DNA of 50,805 bases from a virus: positions 1-50,805 of IMG/VR virus record IMGVR_UViG_3300007775_000003; one strand, given 5' to 3'. The notes beneath the pieces are model-generated. The model did not search any database. It saw only the letters and a list, made by a program, of their open reading frames with translations, and had not been told where the DNA came from. The number at the start of each line of letters is the position of its first letter. Position 1 is the stretch's first letter. The translations under genes and the position numbers were made by a program. Positions 30,988-38,332 of the stretch are shown here, piece after piece.

Positions 30988-31188
30988 ATGAAAAATAACG
31001 CAGACTCATTCCGCCAACTCACGCCAGAGCAGCGGGCGGCTATACTGAGTAGCCTCCGCGACATTGCCGCCGACATCGTTACTGAGGACATGCAACGTCG
31101 TGCCGTCACCAGCGGGTACTTCGCCGGGCGGCATCAAACGACGTTCGATCTGCCGGGCCACGTTCGCACCCGCAACCTCGCCAATTAG
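30988..31188 (+). CDS. Possible ORF antisense to the repressor 3' end
   Basis: 66 residues, TTAGGA 8 nt before ATG 30988. Content (SFRQLTPEQRAAILSSLRDIAADIV) looks like a natural helical protein. It overlaps the repressor coding region on the other strand from 31006. Either this is real and small, or a shadow of the repressor; the ribosome site and dyad tip it to possible. Confidence 0.35.
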   Translation: MKNNADSFRQLTPEQRAAILSSLRDIAADIVTEDMQRRAVTSGYFAGRHQTTFDLPGHVRTRNLAN

Positions 31189-31605
31189 TTTGATTAGCGC
31201 ATTATATTCTTGATTTTCCGCCTCGAATTTCGAGCGGATTGATTGCGCCTGCGCCAAGACGACTGCACGATATTTTGGCGGTAGATCATCGACCAGGCGC
31301 GCCACCTCGTCTGCCTCTTGCGAAAAATAGACCGGTTCATCCTCTTTCCTCCTGTATGGGTTCTCCGCGCCCTGGCTAGGCACAAGCCAATCGATGGATA
31401 CGTCAAGCTCGCGCGCCAGGGCGATGAGCGTCTCCATGGATGGGTTTTTTTGATCGTGTTCGATTTTCGACAGCATGGCCGGCGAAATTTTCGCACGGCT
31501 CGCCAACTCTTTGCTTTGCCAGCCCTTGATCCTATCCCTGGCGAAACGCACCCGCTGACCCGTAGTCGTCAAAAAATCCTCGATATTCGACATGACCGCA
31601 ATCAT
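31006..31605 (-). CDS. XRE-family repressor (CI-like)
   Basis: 199 residues from ATG 31605 (AGGAG 7 nt upstream) rather than a longer frame from 31632. Residues about 19-70 form an XRE helix-turn-helix (VRFARDRIKGWQSKELASRAKISPAMLSKIEHDQKNPSMETLIALARELDVSIDWL). The C-terminal region is helical; no LexA-like autocleavage Ser-Lys block is evident. Divergent from the Cro-like gene, with four operators in the neighbourhood. The repressor of a temperate switch is the best reading. Confidence 0.8.
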   Translation of the reverse strand: MIAVMSNIEDFLTTTGQRVRFARDRIKGWQSKELASRAKISPAMLSKIEHDQKNPSMETLIALARELDVSIDWLVPSQGAENPYRRKEDEPVYFSQEADEVARLVDDLPPKYRAVVLAQAQSIRSKFEAENQEYNALIKLIGEVAGANVARQIERRLMPPGEVPAGDGTTLHVLSNDVGGNVAEATQYSRPLLWRELAE

Positions 31606-31642
31606 AATCCACTCCTGATAAAAGTTGACCAACCTTAAAATT

Positions 31643-31658
31643 ATCGACCGCGGGGAAA
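31643..31658. promoter_or_regulatory. Operator O3 (inverted copy, TTTCCC-N3-GGTCGAT)
   Basis: Reverse orientation; one base off consensus (GGTCGAT). Just upstream of the repressor start; may sit in a PRM-like promoter (TTAAGA-18-GATAAT on minus strand). Confidence 0.65.
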
Positions 31659-31675
31659 TTTGCTCTTAAAAATGC

Positions 31676-31704
31676 TTGACATTGAGGCTTGCATGGTGTA
31701 AGAT
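31676..31704 (+). promoter_or_regulatory. PR-like promoter, rightward
   Basis: TTGACA (31676-31681), 17-nt spacer, TAAGAT (31699-31704). Same boxes as the leftward promoter at 30836. O4 begins at the last base of the -10 box. Confidence 0.85.
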
Positions 31705-31719
31705 TTCCCGTAGGTCAAT
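31704..31719. promoter_or_regulatory. Operator O4 (TTTCCC-N3-GGTCAAT)
   Basis: Fourth copy, abutting the -10 of the rightward promoter. Confidence 0.75.
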
Positions 31720-31742
31720 TATTTTCACACGGGGGGGTCATC

Positions 31743-31955
31743 ATGGCAATCGGGCATCGAATCAGAACGCTTCGCGAAGAGCGCAACTTGAAACAATACG
31801 AACTGGCCGAACGGATTCGAGCCAGCGGACAAAAAATCTCGATCAGTTTCTTGTCGAAGATCGAGACCGGACAAAAAAATCCGTCGATCCACGTCGCCAC
31901 GGCTATCGCCGCCGCGTTGGCTGTGACTCTGGACGACATTGTATCGGTCAATTAG
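31743..31955 (+). CDS. Cro-like XRE regulator
   Basis: 70 residues, one XRE helix-turn-helix (IRTLREERNLKQYELAERIRASGQKISISFLSKIETGQKNPSIHVATAIAAAL) and little else, like Cro. First rightward gene from the operator-controlled promoter. Its recognition segment SFLSKIETGQKNPS parallels the repressor's AMLSKIEHDQKNPS, so both likely bind the same operators. Confidence 0.8.
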   Translation: MAIGHRIRTLREERNLKQYELAERIRASGQKISISFLSKIETGQKNPSIHVATAIAAALAVTLDDIVSVN

Positions 31956-32340
31956 CCACCAGGACGCCCACGCGCGTAGCCTGCCAGGCGGAGCAAGGCC
32001 GCCGGTGGTGTTTGCAGTTGCTTCCTCCTTGTGTTTTGTGTGGGTGTGCCGTTCCGTAGCCACGCGGACAAGGTTGTGCAAGCCAACCTGCGGCAACTTG
32101 CTCCGGTGTTCGTTTTCATTGATCTTGCTGTCAGCTTATCTCGGACGGCACCGGGGCAAAAATTGACCGCCAGGGGGTGAAGCCTGACGGCCGGGGTGAT
32201 GAATAGAGGTTGTGTGGGTGGGATATAGGCGGCTCCTCAAAGTTTCTGCATTGTTAACCATTGCCGCCCACAAAATAGCACTACATCGCCGCCCCGTCAA
32301 GCAATTTCGATAAATTTTGACCAACGTAAGGTAAACCGTA
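31956..32340. other. Gene-poor stretch after cro-like gene
   Basis: 385 nt without a confident gene. A 44-codon frame from GTG 32046 to TGA 32180 (VVQANLRQLAPVFVFIDLAV region) looks partly coding but has no ribosome site; a competing frame from GTG 32008 is Cys-rich. A leftward promoter-like pair lies at 32272-32300. Confidence 0.5.
32272..32300 (-). promoter_or_regulatory. Possible PRE-like leftward promoter
   Basis: TTGACG (32300-32295), 17-nt spacer, TATTTT (32277-32272). Faces the cro-like gene and, beyond it, the repressor. In lambda, PRE occupies the same relation. Sequence support is moderate. Confidence 0.4.
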
Positions 32341-32631
32341 ATGTCAGAGGGTCAAGCATTATTTTATTTATTTGTAGCCTCAGTGCCTTACGCCGGTCTG
32401 GTCGCCCTTTTTCGCTGGCAGCTTCCCGGCCACAAAATCACCCCGTTCTTTGTCGTTGGCGGCAACCTGCTGATTATCGCCTTCGCATTTCCAATCATCG
32501 GTCAAGATAGCGCAATTTTCCTGTTCAAGCTGAACGCGGTCGCGGCTGTGGGCGTCTGCGTTGAATACTACGTTTCGGCCTGGTGCATGGAACAACGTAA
32601 GCGCCGACGACAGCAGGAGAATAAGTTTTGA
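32341..32631 (+). CDS. Three-span membrane protein
   Basis: 96 residues with hydrophobic segments about 6-24 (ALFYLFVASVPYAGLVALF), 33-52 (ITPFFVVGGNLLIIAFAFPI) and 60-80 (FLFKLNAVAAVGVCVEYYV), then a basic tail (QRKRRRQQENKF). Size and topology are compatible with a holin or a superinfection-exclusion protein. Family unknown. AAGGT upstream of ATG. Confidence 0.6.
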   Translation: MSEGQALFYLFVASVPYAGLVALFRWQLPGHKITPFFVVGGNLLIIAFAFPIIGQDSAIFLFKLNAVAAVGVCVEYYVSAWCMEQRKRRRQQENKF

Positions 32632-32927
32632 CACGGCCACAGCGACAATCTGACTATAGGCCGCTAGTTGGCGGGCAGAAGTGGAATGAACTGGTGGCGG
32701 ATTTGCTGCGCACCGAGCATGAGGAAAAAGACAACCTGATGGCGCAGCAGGAAGCCATTTTAGAACTGTTCAAATTGGCGAGCAATAAAACGACGCAACA
32801 ATTTTTGTTTGAACTGAGTACGGCACAAACCCGCCTGATTGCGTCGAAGCTGCGCCGTATCGAATCACTGTACACGTTGCTGGCAATGCGCGAGCGGCCA
32901 GCGGATGACGACAAAGGCGCAACGTAG
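32628..32927 (+). CDS. Hypothetical helical protein
   Basis: 99 residues from TTG 32628 (TTGA overlap, AGGAG 9 nt upstream). Coiled-coil pattern in the middle (WNELVADLLRTEHEEKDNLMAQQEAILELFKLA) and a basic helix (TQQFLFELSTAQTRLIASKLRRIESLYTLL). Coupled to the membrane gene. Unknown function. Confidence 0.55.
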   Translation: MTRPQRQSDYRPLVGGQKWNELVADLLRTEHEEKDNLMAQQEAILELFKLASNKTTQQFLFELSTAQTRLIASKLRRIESLYTLLAMRERPADDDKGAT

Positions 32928-32942
32928 CGCCGGGGGGCAGTG

Positions 32943-33689
32943 ATGGCGACATGGCAAGTGATGAGTTACGGGGGCGGAATCCAGTCCGTCGCCATGATTG
33001 CGCTCGTGCTACAGGGCAGACTGCCCCGGCCCGACCGCATCCTGATTGCAGACACCGGGCGCGAGAAGAAAAGCACCTGGGACTACCTGAACGAAGTGGT
33101 GCAGTCTGCGCTGGCGACGGTGGGGCTGCACGTCGAGATTGCGCCACACTCGCTGGCGACGGTTGACTTGCACGCTGGCAATGGTGATCTGCTCATCCCG
33201 GTTTACACAGCTACCGGCAAGCTGCCCACGTTCTGCTCGAACGAATGGAAGGAGCGCGTCATCCAACGCTATCTGCGGGCGGCTGGCTGCGAGGCGTGCG
33301 AATGCTGGATTGGCTACAGCCTCGACGAACAGGAGCGCGCCAAGCGCGCGGACGATCTACAGTGGTATACGCGGCGTTATCCCCTGCTCGAACTCGGGTT
33401 AACTCGCGCTGATTGCCATGTGATTATCAAAGAGGCCGGCTGGCCTCTCCCATACAAATCCGCCTGCTGGATGTGCCCAAATATGGATGATGAGGGTTGG
33501 CGGGAAATGAAGTTACATTATCCCGGCGACTTCCAAAAAGCAGTCGCGCTAGAATCTGAAATTCGAGAATGGGACGACGACGTATGGCTACATGAATCCC
33601 GCCAACCGATTGGGGATGTGATTTTCCAGCCGGGGCGCAAGCGTTCACGGGCTGGAAAATACCAATGCAGTTTCGGATGTTTTGTGTAG
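32943..33689 (+). CDS. PAPS reductase-like PP-loop enzyme
   Basis: 248 residues from ATG 32943 (a GTG one codon earlier is possible). MSYGGGIQSVAM (about 7-18) is the PP-loop; ILIADTGREKKSTWDYLNEV follows, as in PAPS reductase/ATP sulfurylase-type ATPases. Cysteine pairs C-x-x-C-x-C (about 118-123) and CWMC (about 176-179) may bind metal or Fe-S. Phage members of this fold are linked to tRNA or DNA sulfur chemistry or unknown reactions. Near DNA methyltransferases here, so nucleic-acid modification is a fair guess. Confidence 0.7.
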   Translation: MATWQVMSYGGGIQSVAMIALVLQGRLPRPDRILIADTGREKKSTWDYLNEVVQSALATVGLHVEIAPHSLATVDLHAGNGDLLIPVYTATGKLPTFCSNEWKERVIQRYLRAAGCEACECWIGYSLDEQERAKRADDLQWYTRRYPLLELGLTRADCHVIIKEAGWPLPYKSACWMCPNMDDEGWREMKLHYPGDFQKAVALESEIREWDDDVWLHESRQPIGDVIFQPGRKRSRAGKYQCSFGCFV

Positions 33690-33718
33690 GCGCACCGCAG
33701 CGCCGGGAGGGGGCAGTG

Positions 33719-33928
33719 ATGGCGACAAATCGAATACCGATCAGTGAAACGATGCGCAATGCGTTTAAGCAGCGTGACGAACCACGCCCCAAAACGCTAT
33801 GCGCCAATTGCGTGTACGCCCTACGCCCGTGGGGAGTGTGTGACGATCTGCACGCGCCCCTGGTGCGGATTGCTGACGGGCGGCATCTGATCGTCAGATG
33901 CGACGGGCAGATGCCGGTGAAGCCGTGA
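33719..33928 (+). CDS. Small Cys-containing protein
   Basis: 69 residues from ATG 33719, which shares a leader (GGGGGCAGTGATGGCGACA) with the PP-loop gene. Motif CANCVYALRPWGVC, then GRHLIVRCDGQMP. The next gene has a related block (CPDALSPWGV, GRVLVYCADG). Two CxxC-like pairs could bind zinc. Unknown role. Confidence 0.55.
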   Translation: MATNRIPISETMRNAFKQRDEPRPKTLCANCVYALRPWGVCDDLHAPLVRIADGRHLIVRCDGQMPVKP

Positions 33929-34167
33929 CTCGCCTAATCATTGCCGGTCTATTCCTCCTGCTGCTCTGCCTACTCAGTAGCAGTACGAACGCTCGCGAGT
34001 CCAATATCGTCACCCAGGAGCGCGTCGCCATTTGCCCGGACGCACTCAGCCCCTGGGGCGTCCGGGTGGAGTTCAAGTCGGGGCGAGTGCTGGTCTATTG
34101 CGCGGACGGCATTTACACGCCGGAGCAGGTGCAGACGGGGCGGCTGTGGGATGAGGGGACGAGATAA
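33925..34167 (+). CDS. Secreted/lipid-exposed small protein related to previous gene
   Basis: 80 residues from GTG 33925 overlapping the previous stop (GTGA). Signal peptide-like start (RLIIAGLFLLLLCLLSSSTNA). Mature part carries CPDALSPWGVRVEF.SGRVLVYCADGIYTPEQ, similar to the preceding cytoplasmic protein. A pair with and without a signal peptide is notable. Unknown function. Confidence 0.6.
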   Translation: MTRLIIAGLFLLLLCLLSSSTNARESNIVTQERVAICPDALSPWGVRVEFKSGRVLVYCADGIYTPEQVQTGRLWDEGTR

Positions 34168-34207
34168 TTATCGTATCTGATAAGTTTAAATTATCAGATA
34201 CGATAAT
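34167..34207. repeat. Perfect 17-bp AT-rich inverted repeat
   Basis: Arms 34167-34183 and 34191-34207, loop GTTTAAA. It begins at the last base of the previous stop codon. AT-rich, no T tract of usual length. Could be a terminator, a regulatory site for the methyltransferase genes that follow, or a cruciform. Confidence 0.85.
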
Positions 34208-34253
34208 ATGCCATGTACAGGGTTTGTACAATGACAGTTAGAGGATTTGTAGA

Positions 34254-34844
34254 ATGACCAACATCGTGACCGGCGACAACTATCCGAAAAAATATGGCGT
34301 AATCATTGCTGATCCACCGTGGAACTATAACAACGCTAGATGTCGTGGTGCAGCCGAAAACATATATTCAACTATGACGGTTGACGACATTTGCGCCCTA
34401 CCAGTTGAGTCATTAGCCGCTGACGACTGCGTTTTGCTTGAGTGGTGTACATGGCCCCAAATGCAAGAGGGTTTGCGAGTTATGGAGGCGTGGGGGTTCA
34501 CCTATACAACCGGATTCCCCTGGGTAAAGGTGACGGACGTAAGCAAAACATTGTGGGACGAATTGACTATCGATGTTCCATACGGCATCGGGTTCTGGGC
34601 GCGTGGCTGTACTGAGTTCGTCCTAATCGGCAAGCGGGGCAACCCAAAGCCGCCACCTAATGGTTTTATCGGGTTGTTGTCTCCTAACCTGCACCATAGC
34701 CGCAAGCCTGACAGTGTCCACCATTACGCTATGTCAATGCCTGGGCCATATTTGGAGCTTTTCGCACGCCGCTCATTCCCTGGATTTGACGTGTGGGGCA
34801 ACCAGATAGAGAGCGCTCCATTGTTTGCAGAGATGACGCAATGA
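34254..34844 (+). CDS. MT-A70 family DNA N6-adenine methyltransferase
   Basis: 196 residues. DPPW (about 20-23) is the catalytic motif of MT-A70 enzymes; VIIADPPWNYNN, then LPVESLAADDCVLLEWCTWP, TTGFPWVKV, LIGKRGNPKP and a closing ELFARRSFPGFDVWGNQIE match the family. Transfers methyl from SAM to adenine N6. Likely protects phage DNA from host restriction or marks it. No paired endonuclease seen next to it. Confidence 0.85.
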   Translation: MTNIVTGDNYPKKYGVIIADPPWNYNNARCRGAAENIYSTMTVDDICALPVESLAADDCVLLEWCTWPQMQEGLRVMEAWGFTYTTGFPWVKVTDVSKTLWDELTIDVPYGIGFWARGCTEFVLIGKRGNPKPPPNGFIGLLSPNLHHSRKPDSVHHYAMSMPGPYLELFARRSFPGFDVWGNQIESAPLFAEMTQ

Positions 34845-35061
34845 CCACCTACCTAATCCCCGCCCGCACCCGCCGCATCCCCGGCGACTCGCACGCCTGC
34901 CACATCGAGCAGGATGGCGCTGCGCTGTGTGGGGCGGTGCTAGGCGAGCCGTACCGGGAAAGTCAGTTCAGTTCAGTTATGCTTACAACGTCTGCAAGGC
35001 CTGTGAGCGTGCGCAGGCGTCGCCACAAATGGCGCTATTGACGGAGGCAACCACATGCTAG
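34841..35061 (+). pseudogene. Zinc-ribbon-like gene put out of frame by a 5-bp repeat
   Basis: ATG 34841 overlaps the previous stop. As written the frame ends at 35041 (66 residues). After three tandem CAGTT units (34964-34978), the shifted frame reads NVCKACERAQASPQMALLTEAT, which aligns with CPACEDADESPQMVLIAEAT of the next gene. With two units instead of three the whole gene would be in frame, 71 residues, ending at TAG 35059-35061 and overlapping the next ATG. Suggests slippage, possibly reversible. Confidence 0.75.
34964..34978 (+). repeat. Tandem pentanucleotide CAGTT x3
   Basis: Three exact CAGTT units inside the zinc-ribbon-like gene. Copy number controls its reading frame (2 units in frame, 3 out). 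Confidence 0.9.
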
Positions 35062-35336
35062 TCCTAATCGCATCGCAAGAGCACGGGATGCTTGCCCACG
35101 ACGACGGCATCACACAGGCCGACATCGACCGGCTGCGCTGGCTGATTCCCGACGCCGCCGACAACGCCGCCAGCCGCTTCTCGGCGCACATCAACGACAA
35201 CGGGCGACCACGGTGTGGCGCTGTGTTGCCTTACCCGTACCTGGCTAGCAGGTGGCGCGCCGGGTGGTATCCATGCCCAGCGTGCGAGGATGCCGACGAA
35301 AGCCCGCAGATGGTGTTGATTGCGGAGGCCACATGA
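35055..35336 (+). CDS. Zinc-ribbon-like small protein (intact paralogue)
   Basis: 93 residues. RCGAVLPYPYLASRW, then CPACEDADESPQM, give a C-x-G... and C-x-x-C arrangement, matching the frame-shifted gene before it (LCGAVLGEPYRESQF). Start overlaps the restored stop of that gene. N-terminal half is helical and acidic. Unknown function; located between two methyltransferase genes. Confidence 0.7.
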   Translation: MLVLIASQEHGMLAHDDGITQADIDRLRWLIPDAADNAASRFSAHINDNGRPRCGAVLPYPYLASRWRAGWYPCPACEDADESPQMVLIAEAT

Positions 35337-35989
35337 CGATGATTCAGCAAGCACAACTGTTTGAGACTAGCAACCATATACCCAACCGCAACCGGGAATG
35401 GTTCTTGTCGGTTGGGTATGACCAGGACGAAATCTTGCGCTCGATTTCCATCCTGCACAATGCCGGCAATCCGTTTGAGTGCGACCCGACCTATAGCAAG
35501 GGCGTGTTCTACCGTAACTTTCCTGAGCCACGGTTGAAGTTTGATTTGGTGCCGCAATTGCCAGAGGTTCGCCAGGCGGATTGTCGGGCGCTACCGTTGG
35601 CTGGTGCTTCGGTGCAAAGCATTATGTTTGACCCGCCGTTCGTGATGAGCGGAGATACCCACAAAGAGATTAAGACCGGGAAAATAATGGATCGCTTTAG
35701 CTGCTTTCAGAACTACAAAGAGCTAACGGCGCTATACTATCCGGCCATTTTTGAGATGTATCGTATCTTAAAGCCGGGTGGATTATTGGTCTTTAAGTGT
35801 CAAGATAGCGTTTCATCTGGACAGCAATATATGACCCATATTGACACAACCACATGGGCGCAGGAGGCCGGATTTTATGCTAAGGATTTATTTATTCTTA
35901 TCAACTCAAATTTGCTCATGGGGCCATTCTGGAAGAACCAACAGCACGCCCGCAAAGCGCACAGTTATTTCCTGGTATTCCGCAAATGA
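35333..35989 (+). CDS. Second DNA methyltransferase (DPPF type)
   Basis: 218 residues from ATG 35333 overlapping the previous stop (ATGA). SIMFDPPFVMSG (about 95-106) is the catalytic block of N4-cytosine/N6-adenine methyltransferases; MYRILKPGGLLVFKCQD and a helical insert follow as in class I SAM enzymes. The order of motifs suggests catalytic motif before the second half. Specificity unknown. Works with the MT-A70 gene upstream to give two modification activities. Confidence 0.75.
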   Translation: MTMIQQAQLFETSNHIPNRNREWFLSVGYDQDEILRSISILHNAGNPFECDPTYSKGVFYRNFPEPRLKFDLVPQLPEVRQADCRALPLAGASVQSIMFDPPFVMSGDTHKEIKTGKIMDRFSCFQNYKELTALYYPAIFEMYRILKPGGLLVFKCQDSVSSGQQYMTHIDTTTWAQEAGFYAKDLFILINSNLLMGPFWKNQQHARKAHSYFLVFRK

Positions 35990-36078
35990 ACCACATCGAC
36001 CCAACGCTATTCGTTGCGTTCCTGGTTGCGCTGGCCCTCGTGCTGGCGGTGCCGGTTGGGAGGGGGCCGTGGATGTGA
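35986..36078 (+). CDS. 30-residue membrane peptide
   Basis: ATG 35986 overlaps the methyltransferase stop (ATGA). One hydrophobic helix (LFVAFLVALALVLAVPV). Overlaps the next tiny ORF. Small paired membrane peptides could be holin-like or regulators of a membrane protein. Confidence is limited by size. Confidence 0.45.
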   Translation: MNHIDPTLFVAFLVALALVLAVPVGRGPWM

Positions 36079-36179
36079 TTACCGCTACCGTCCTGCTGTG
36101 GACGTTGGGCGTCCTGGTGTGGGCGCTGGCTGAGTATGTAGAGGGGTTGCCGAAACGAGCGAAATTCAAGAAAAAATGA
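36075..36179 (+). CDS. 34-residue membrane peptide
   Basis: GTG 36075 overlaps the previous stop (GTGA). One hydrophobic helix (VLLWTLGVLVWALAEYV) followed by a very basic tail (KRAKFKKK). Next gene's ribosome site (GAGGAG) is just after the stop. Topology is like a pinholin or spanin-type small protein, unproven. Confidence 0.45.
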   Translation: MITATVLLWTLGVLVWALAEYVEGLPKRAKFKKK

Positions 36180-36186
36180 GGAGCAT

Positions 36187-38328
36187 ATGAGACCAGGAAT
36201 CAATGAAAACCTAGTTAGCAAACGGTACGCGCAGGGCGATGAAAAAACATGGGCGGATATTTGCCGACGTGTTGCCCATCATGCCGGGGCAAACAGCGGA
36301 CGTGAGCAGGAGTATTTTGACGCCATCAACAGTGGGTTATTTTTCCCGTCCCGTATGACCTACATGGGAACAGACTACCCATTTGCGTCATCATGTTTTG
36401 TGTTTCCGGTTGAGGATAGTTTGGCCGGCATTATGAAAACATTGTCGGACGCCTGCCAGGTGCAAAAATATGGCGGCGGAACTGGCTATAATTTTAGCCA
36501 TTTGCGGCCCAAAGGCGACCTCATCAACACGTCCAAAGGCGAGGCATCCGGCCCGGTTTCGTTTATGAAGCTATTCCATAACGCGATGGAGGTCGTCCAT
36601 CGAGCGGGGAAAAAACACGCCGCGCAGATGGGGATTTTGAATTGTGACCATCCCGATATTTTCGAGTTCATCCACTGCAAGGATGTTGAGGGGGCGCTGT
36701 GGACGTTCAACATTTCGGTTGGGATCAGCGACGCATTTTTTGCCGCGGTCGATAAAAACGATGAGTGGGAACTCCGTTTTGGTGGCCGCGTCTACCGCAC
36801 TATCCAGGCGCGGGATCTGTGGAAGGCCATCGTCCAACACGCCTGGGGCAATGGTGACCCCGGCGTTATCTTTTTGGATACCGTCAACCGGCACAACCGT
36901 TACCCTGAGAAAATCGAAGCATCCAATCCATGCGGTGAGCAAATGTTGCCGCCATACGTTTCGTGCAACCTCGGCAGCATCGACCTGTCCTGCTTTGTGG
37001 CCGATGGGCAAATTGATTGGGACGCGCTAGAAGCCACCACGCGCACCGGCGTCCGTTTTTTGGACGATTCAATCAGCCAAGCATTTTGGCCGGTTGCGGA
37101 AGTGGCAGCCAAAACGCAGCGTTACAAAAACATTGGGCTGGGCGTGATGGGCTGGGCCGATATGCTGATTTTGCTCGGTATCCAATACGATTCTGACGAA
37201 GCCGTGCATTTGGCTGACACAGTTATGCAGTGCATCAACGACGCCGCCGACAGAGAATCAATCGCCATCGGAAACGGTACGCGCAAAAACACCACCGTTA
37301 CCAGCATTGCCCCGACCGGCTCCATTTCCATGCTGGCCGGTTGTTCATCTGGCATCGAGCCGGTGTTTGGCATTGTCACTACCAAAAACACCTACGTTGG
37401 CAGTCAGACCAACGCTCATTGGATTTTTGAGCAAATCGCTCGCGAGCGTGGATTTTATAGTGACGCCATTCTGGCCGAAATCGCCCGAACTGGCAGCGTG
37501 CAACAGGCGGATGGCGTGCCCGATGACGTGAAGACGCTATTCAAGACCGCCAACGAGATCGGCTGGCAGTGGCACGTCAAACACCAGGCCGCATTTCAGG
37601 TCCACACCGACAACGCAGTGTCGAAAACTATCAACCTTGCCAACAGCGCCACGGTGCAGGATGTGGCCGCGGCCTACCGTATGGCGTTTGAGACTGGCTG
37701 CAAATCTACCACTGTCTACCGCGATGGCTCGCGCCAGGTGCAGGTACTCGATTCCAAAACGACAACCCGCGAGATATGCCCGAACTGCAACGCCATTTTG
37801 TTTATGAGCGATGGCGAGAAAGTTTGTGTTAGCTGTGGCTACAAGCCTAGCGCTCCCACAGCCCCCACCAAACGCCCGCGCCCATCTCGGCTTCGCGGCA
37901 CCACCTATCGCAAAGAGACGCCGTTGGGCCGTGCCTACATTACCGTCAACAGCGACGACCACGGCGAACCGTTAGAGGTCTTCTTGAACGTGGGCAAGGC
38001 CGGCAGCGAGACCAGCGCCGTCAGCGAGGCTATCGGGCGGCTCATCAGCCTGACGTTGCGGATGCCGGCAGTGGTTGCCCCGGGGGAGCGTCTACGCTGG
38101 ATTGTGGACGAACTGGCCGGTATCGGTGGCGGGCGTCCACTGGGCTTTGGCCCTAGCCGCGTGCGCAGCCTGCCCGATGGCATTGCGCAGGTGTTAACCG
38201 AACACATGGGCGGGGAGCCAACGCAAGCCGCGCCGCTGGGTGACATTTGCCCCGACTGCGGCGAGGCGACTTTACTCAACGTCGAAGGGTGTCGCAAGTG
38301 CGCGGCGTGTGGATATAGCGAGTGCTAG
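36187..38328 (+). CDS. nrdJ: Class II (B12-dependent) ribonucleotide reductase
   Basis: 713 residues, GAGGAG before ATG 36187. Reduces ribonucleotides with adenosylcobalamin. SSCF (Cys near 69), NPCGE (about 247-251) and the GTGYNFSHLRPKG and ISMLAGCSSGIEP blocks fit class II NrdJ. After the barrel come a zinc ribbon (CPNC about 531, CVSC about 547), a TSCPD-like domain (about 575-680) and a second zinc ribbon at the end (CPDC..CAAC). The zinc-ribbon C-terminus is common in NrdJ. Supplies dNTPs for phage DNA synthesis. Confidence 0.9.
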   Translation: MRPGINENLVSKRYAQGDEKTWADICRRVAHHAGANSGREQEYFDAINSGLFFPSRMTYMGTDYPFASSCFVFPVEDSLAGIMKTLSDACQVQKYGGGTGYNFSHLRPKGDLINTSKGEASGPVSFMKLFHNAMEVVHRAGKKHAAQMGILNCDHPDIFEFIHCKDVEGALWTFNISVGISDAFFAAVDKNDEWELRFGGRVYRTIQARDLWKAIVQHAWGNGDPGVIFLDTVNRHNRYPEKIEASNPCGEQMLPPYVSCNLGSIDLSCFVADGQIDWDALEATTRTGVRFLDDSISQAFWPVAEVAAKTQRYKNIGLGVMGWADMLILLGIQYDSDEAVHLADTVMQCINDAADRESIAIGNGTRKNTTVTSIAPTGSISMLAGCSSGIEPVFGIVTTKNTYVGSQTNAHWIFEQIARERGFYSDAILAEIARTGSVQQADGVPDDVKTLFKTANEIGWQWHVKHQAAFQVHTDNAVSKTINLANSATVQDVAAAYRMAFETGCKSTTVYRDGSRQVQVLDSKTTTREICPNCNAILFMSDGEKVCVSCGYKPSAPTAPTKRPRPSRLRGTTYRKETPLGRAYITVNSDDHGEPLEVFLNVGKAGSETSAVSEAIGRLISLTLRMPAVVAPGERLRWIVDELAGIGGGRPLGFGPSRVRSLPDGIAQVLTEHMGGEPTQAAPLGDICPDCGEATLLNVEGCRKCAACGYSEC

Positions 38329-38332
38329 CAAC

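Noticed and set aside
32008-32166. Cys-rich ORF after the cro-like gene
   Set aside because: No ribosome site and competes with another frame (32046-32180); neither is convincing.
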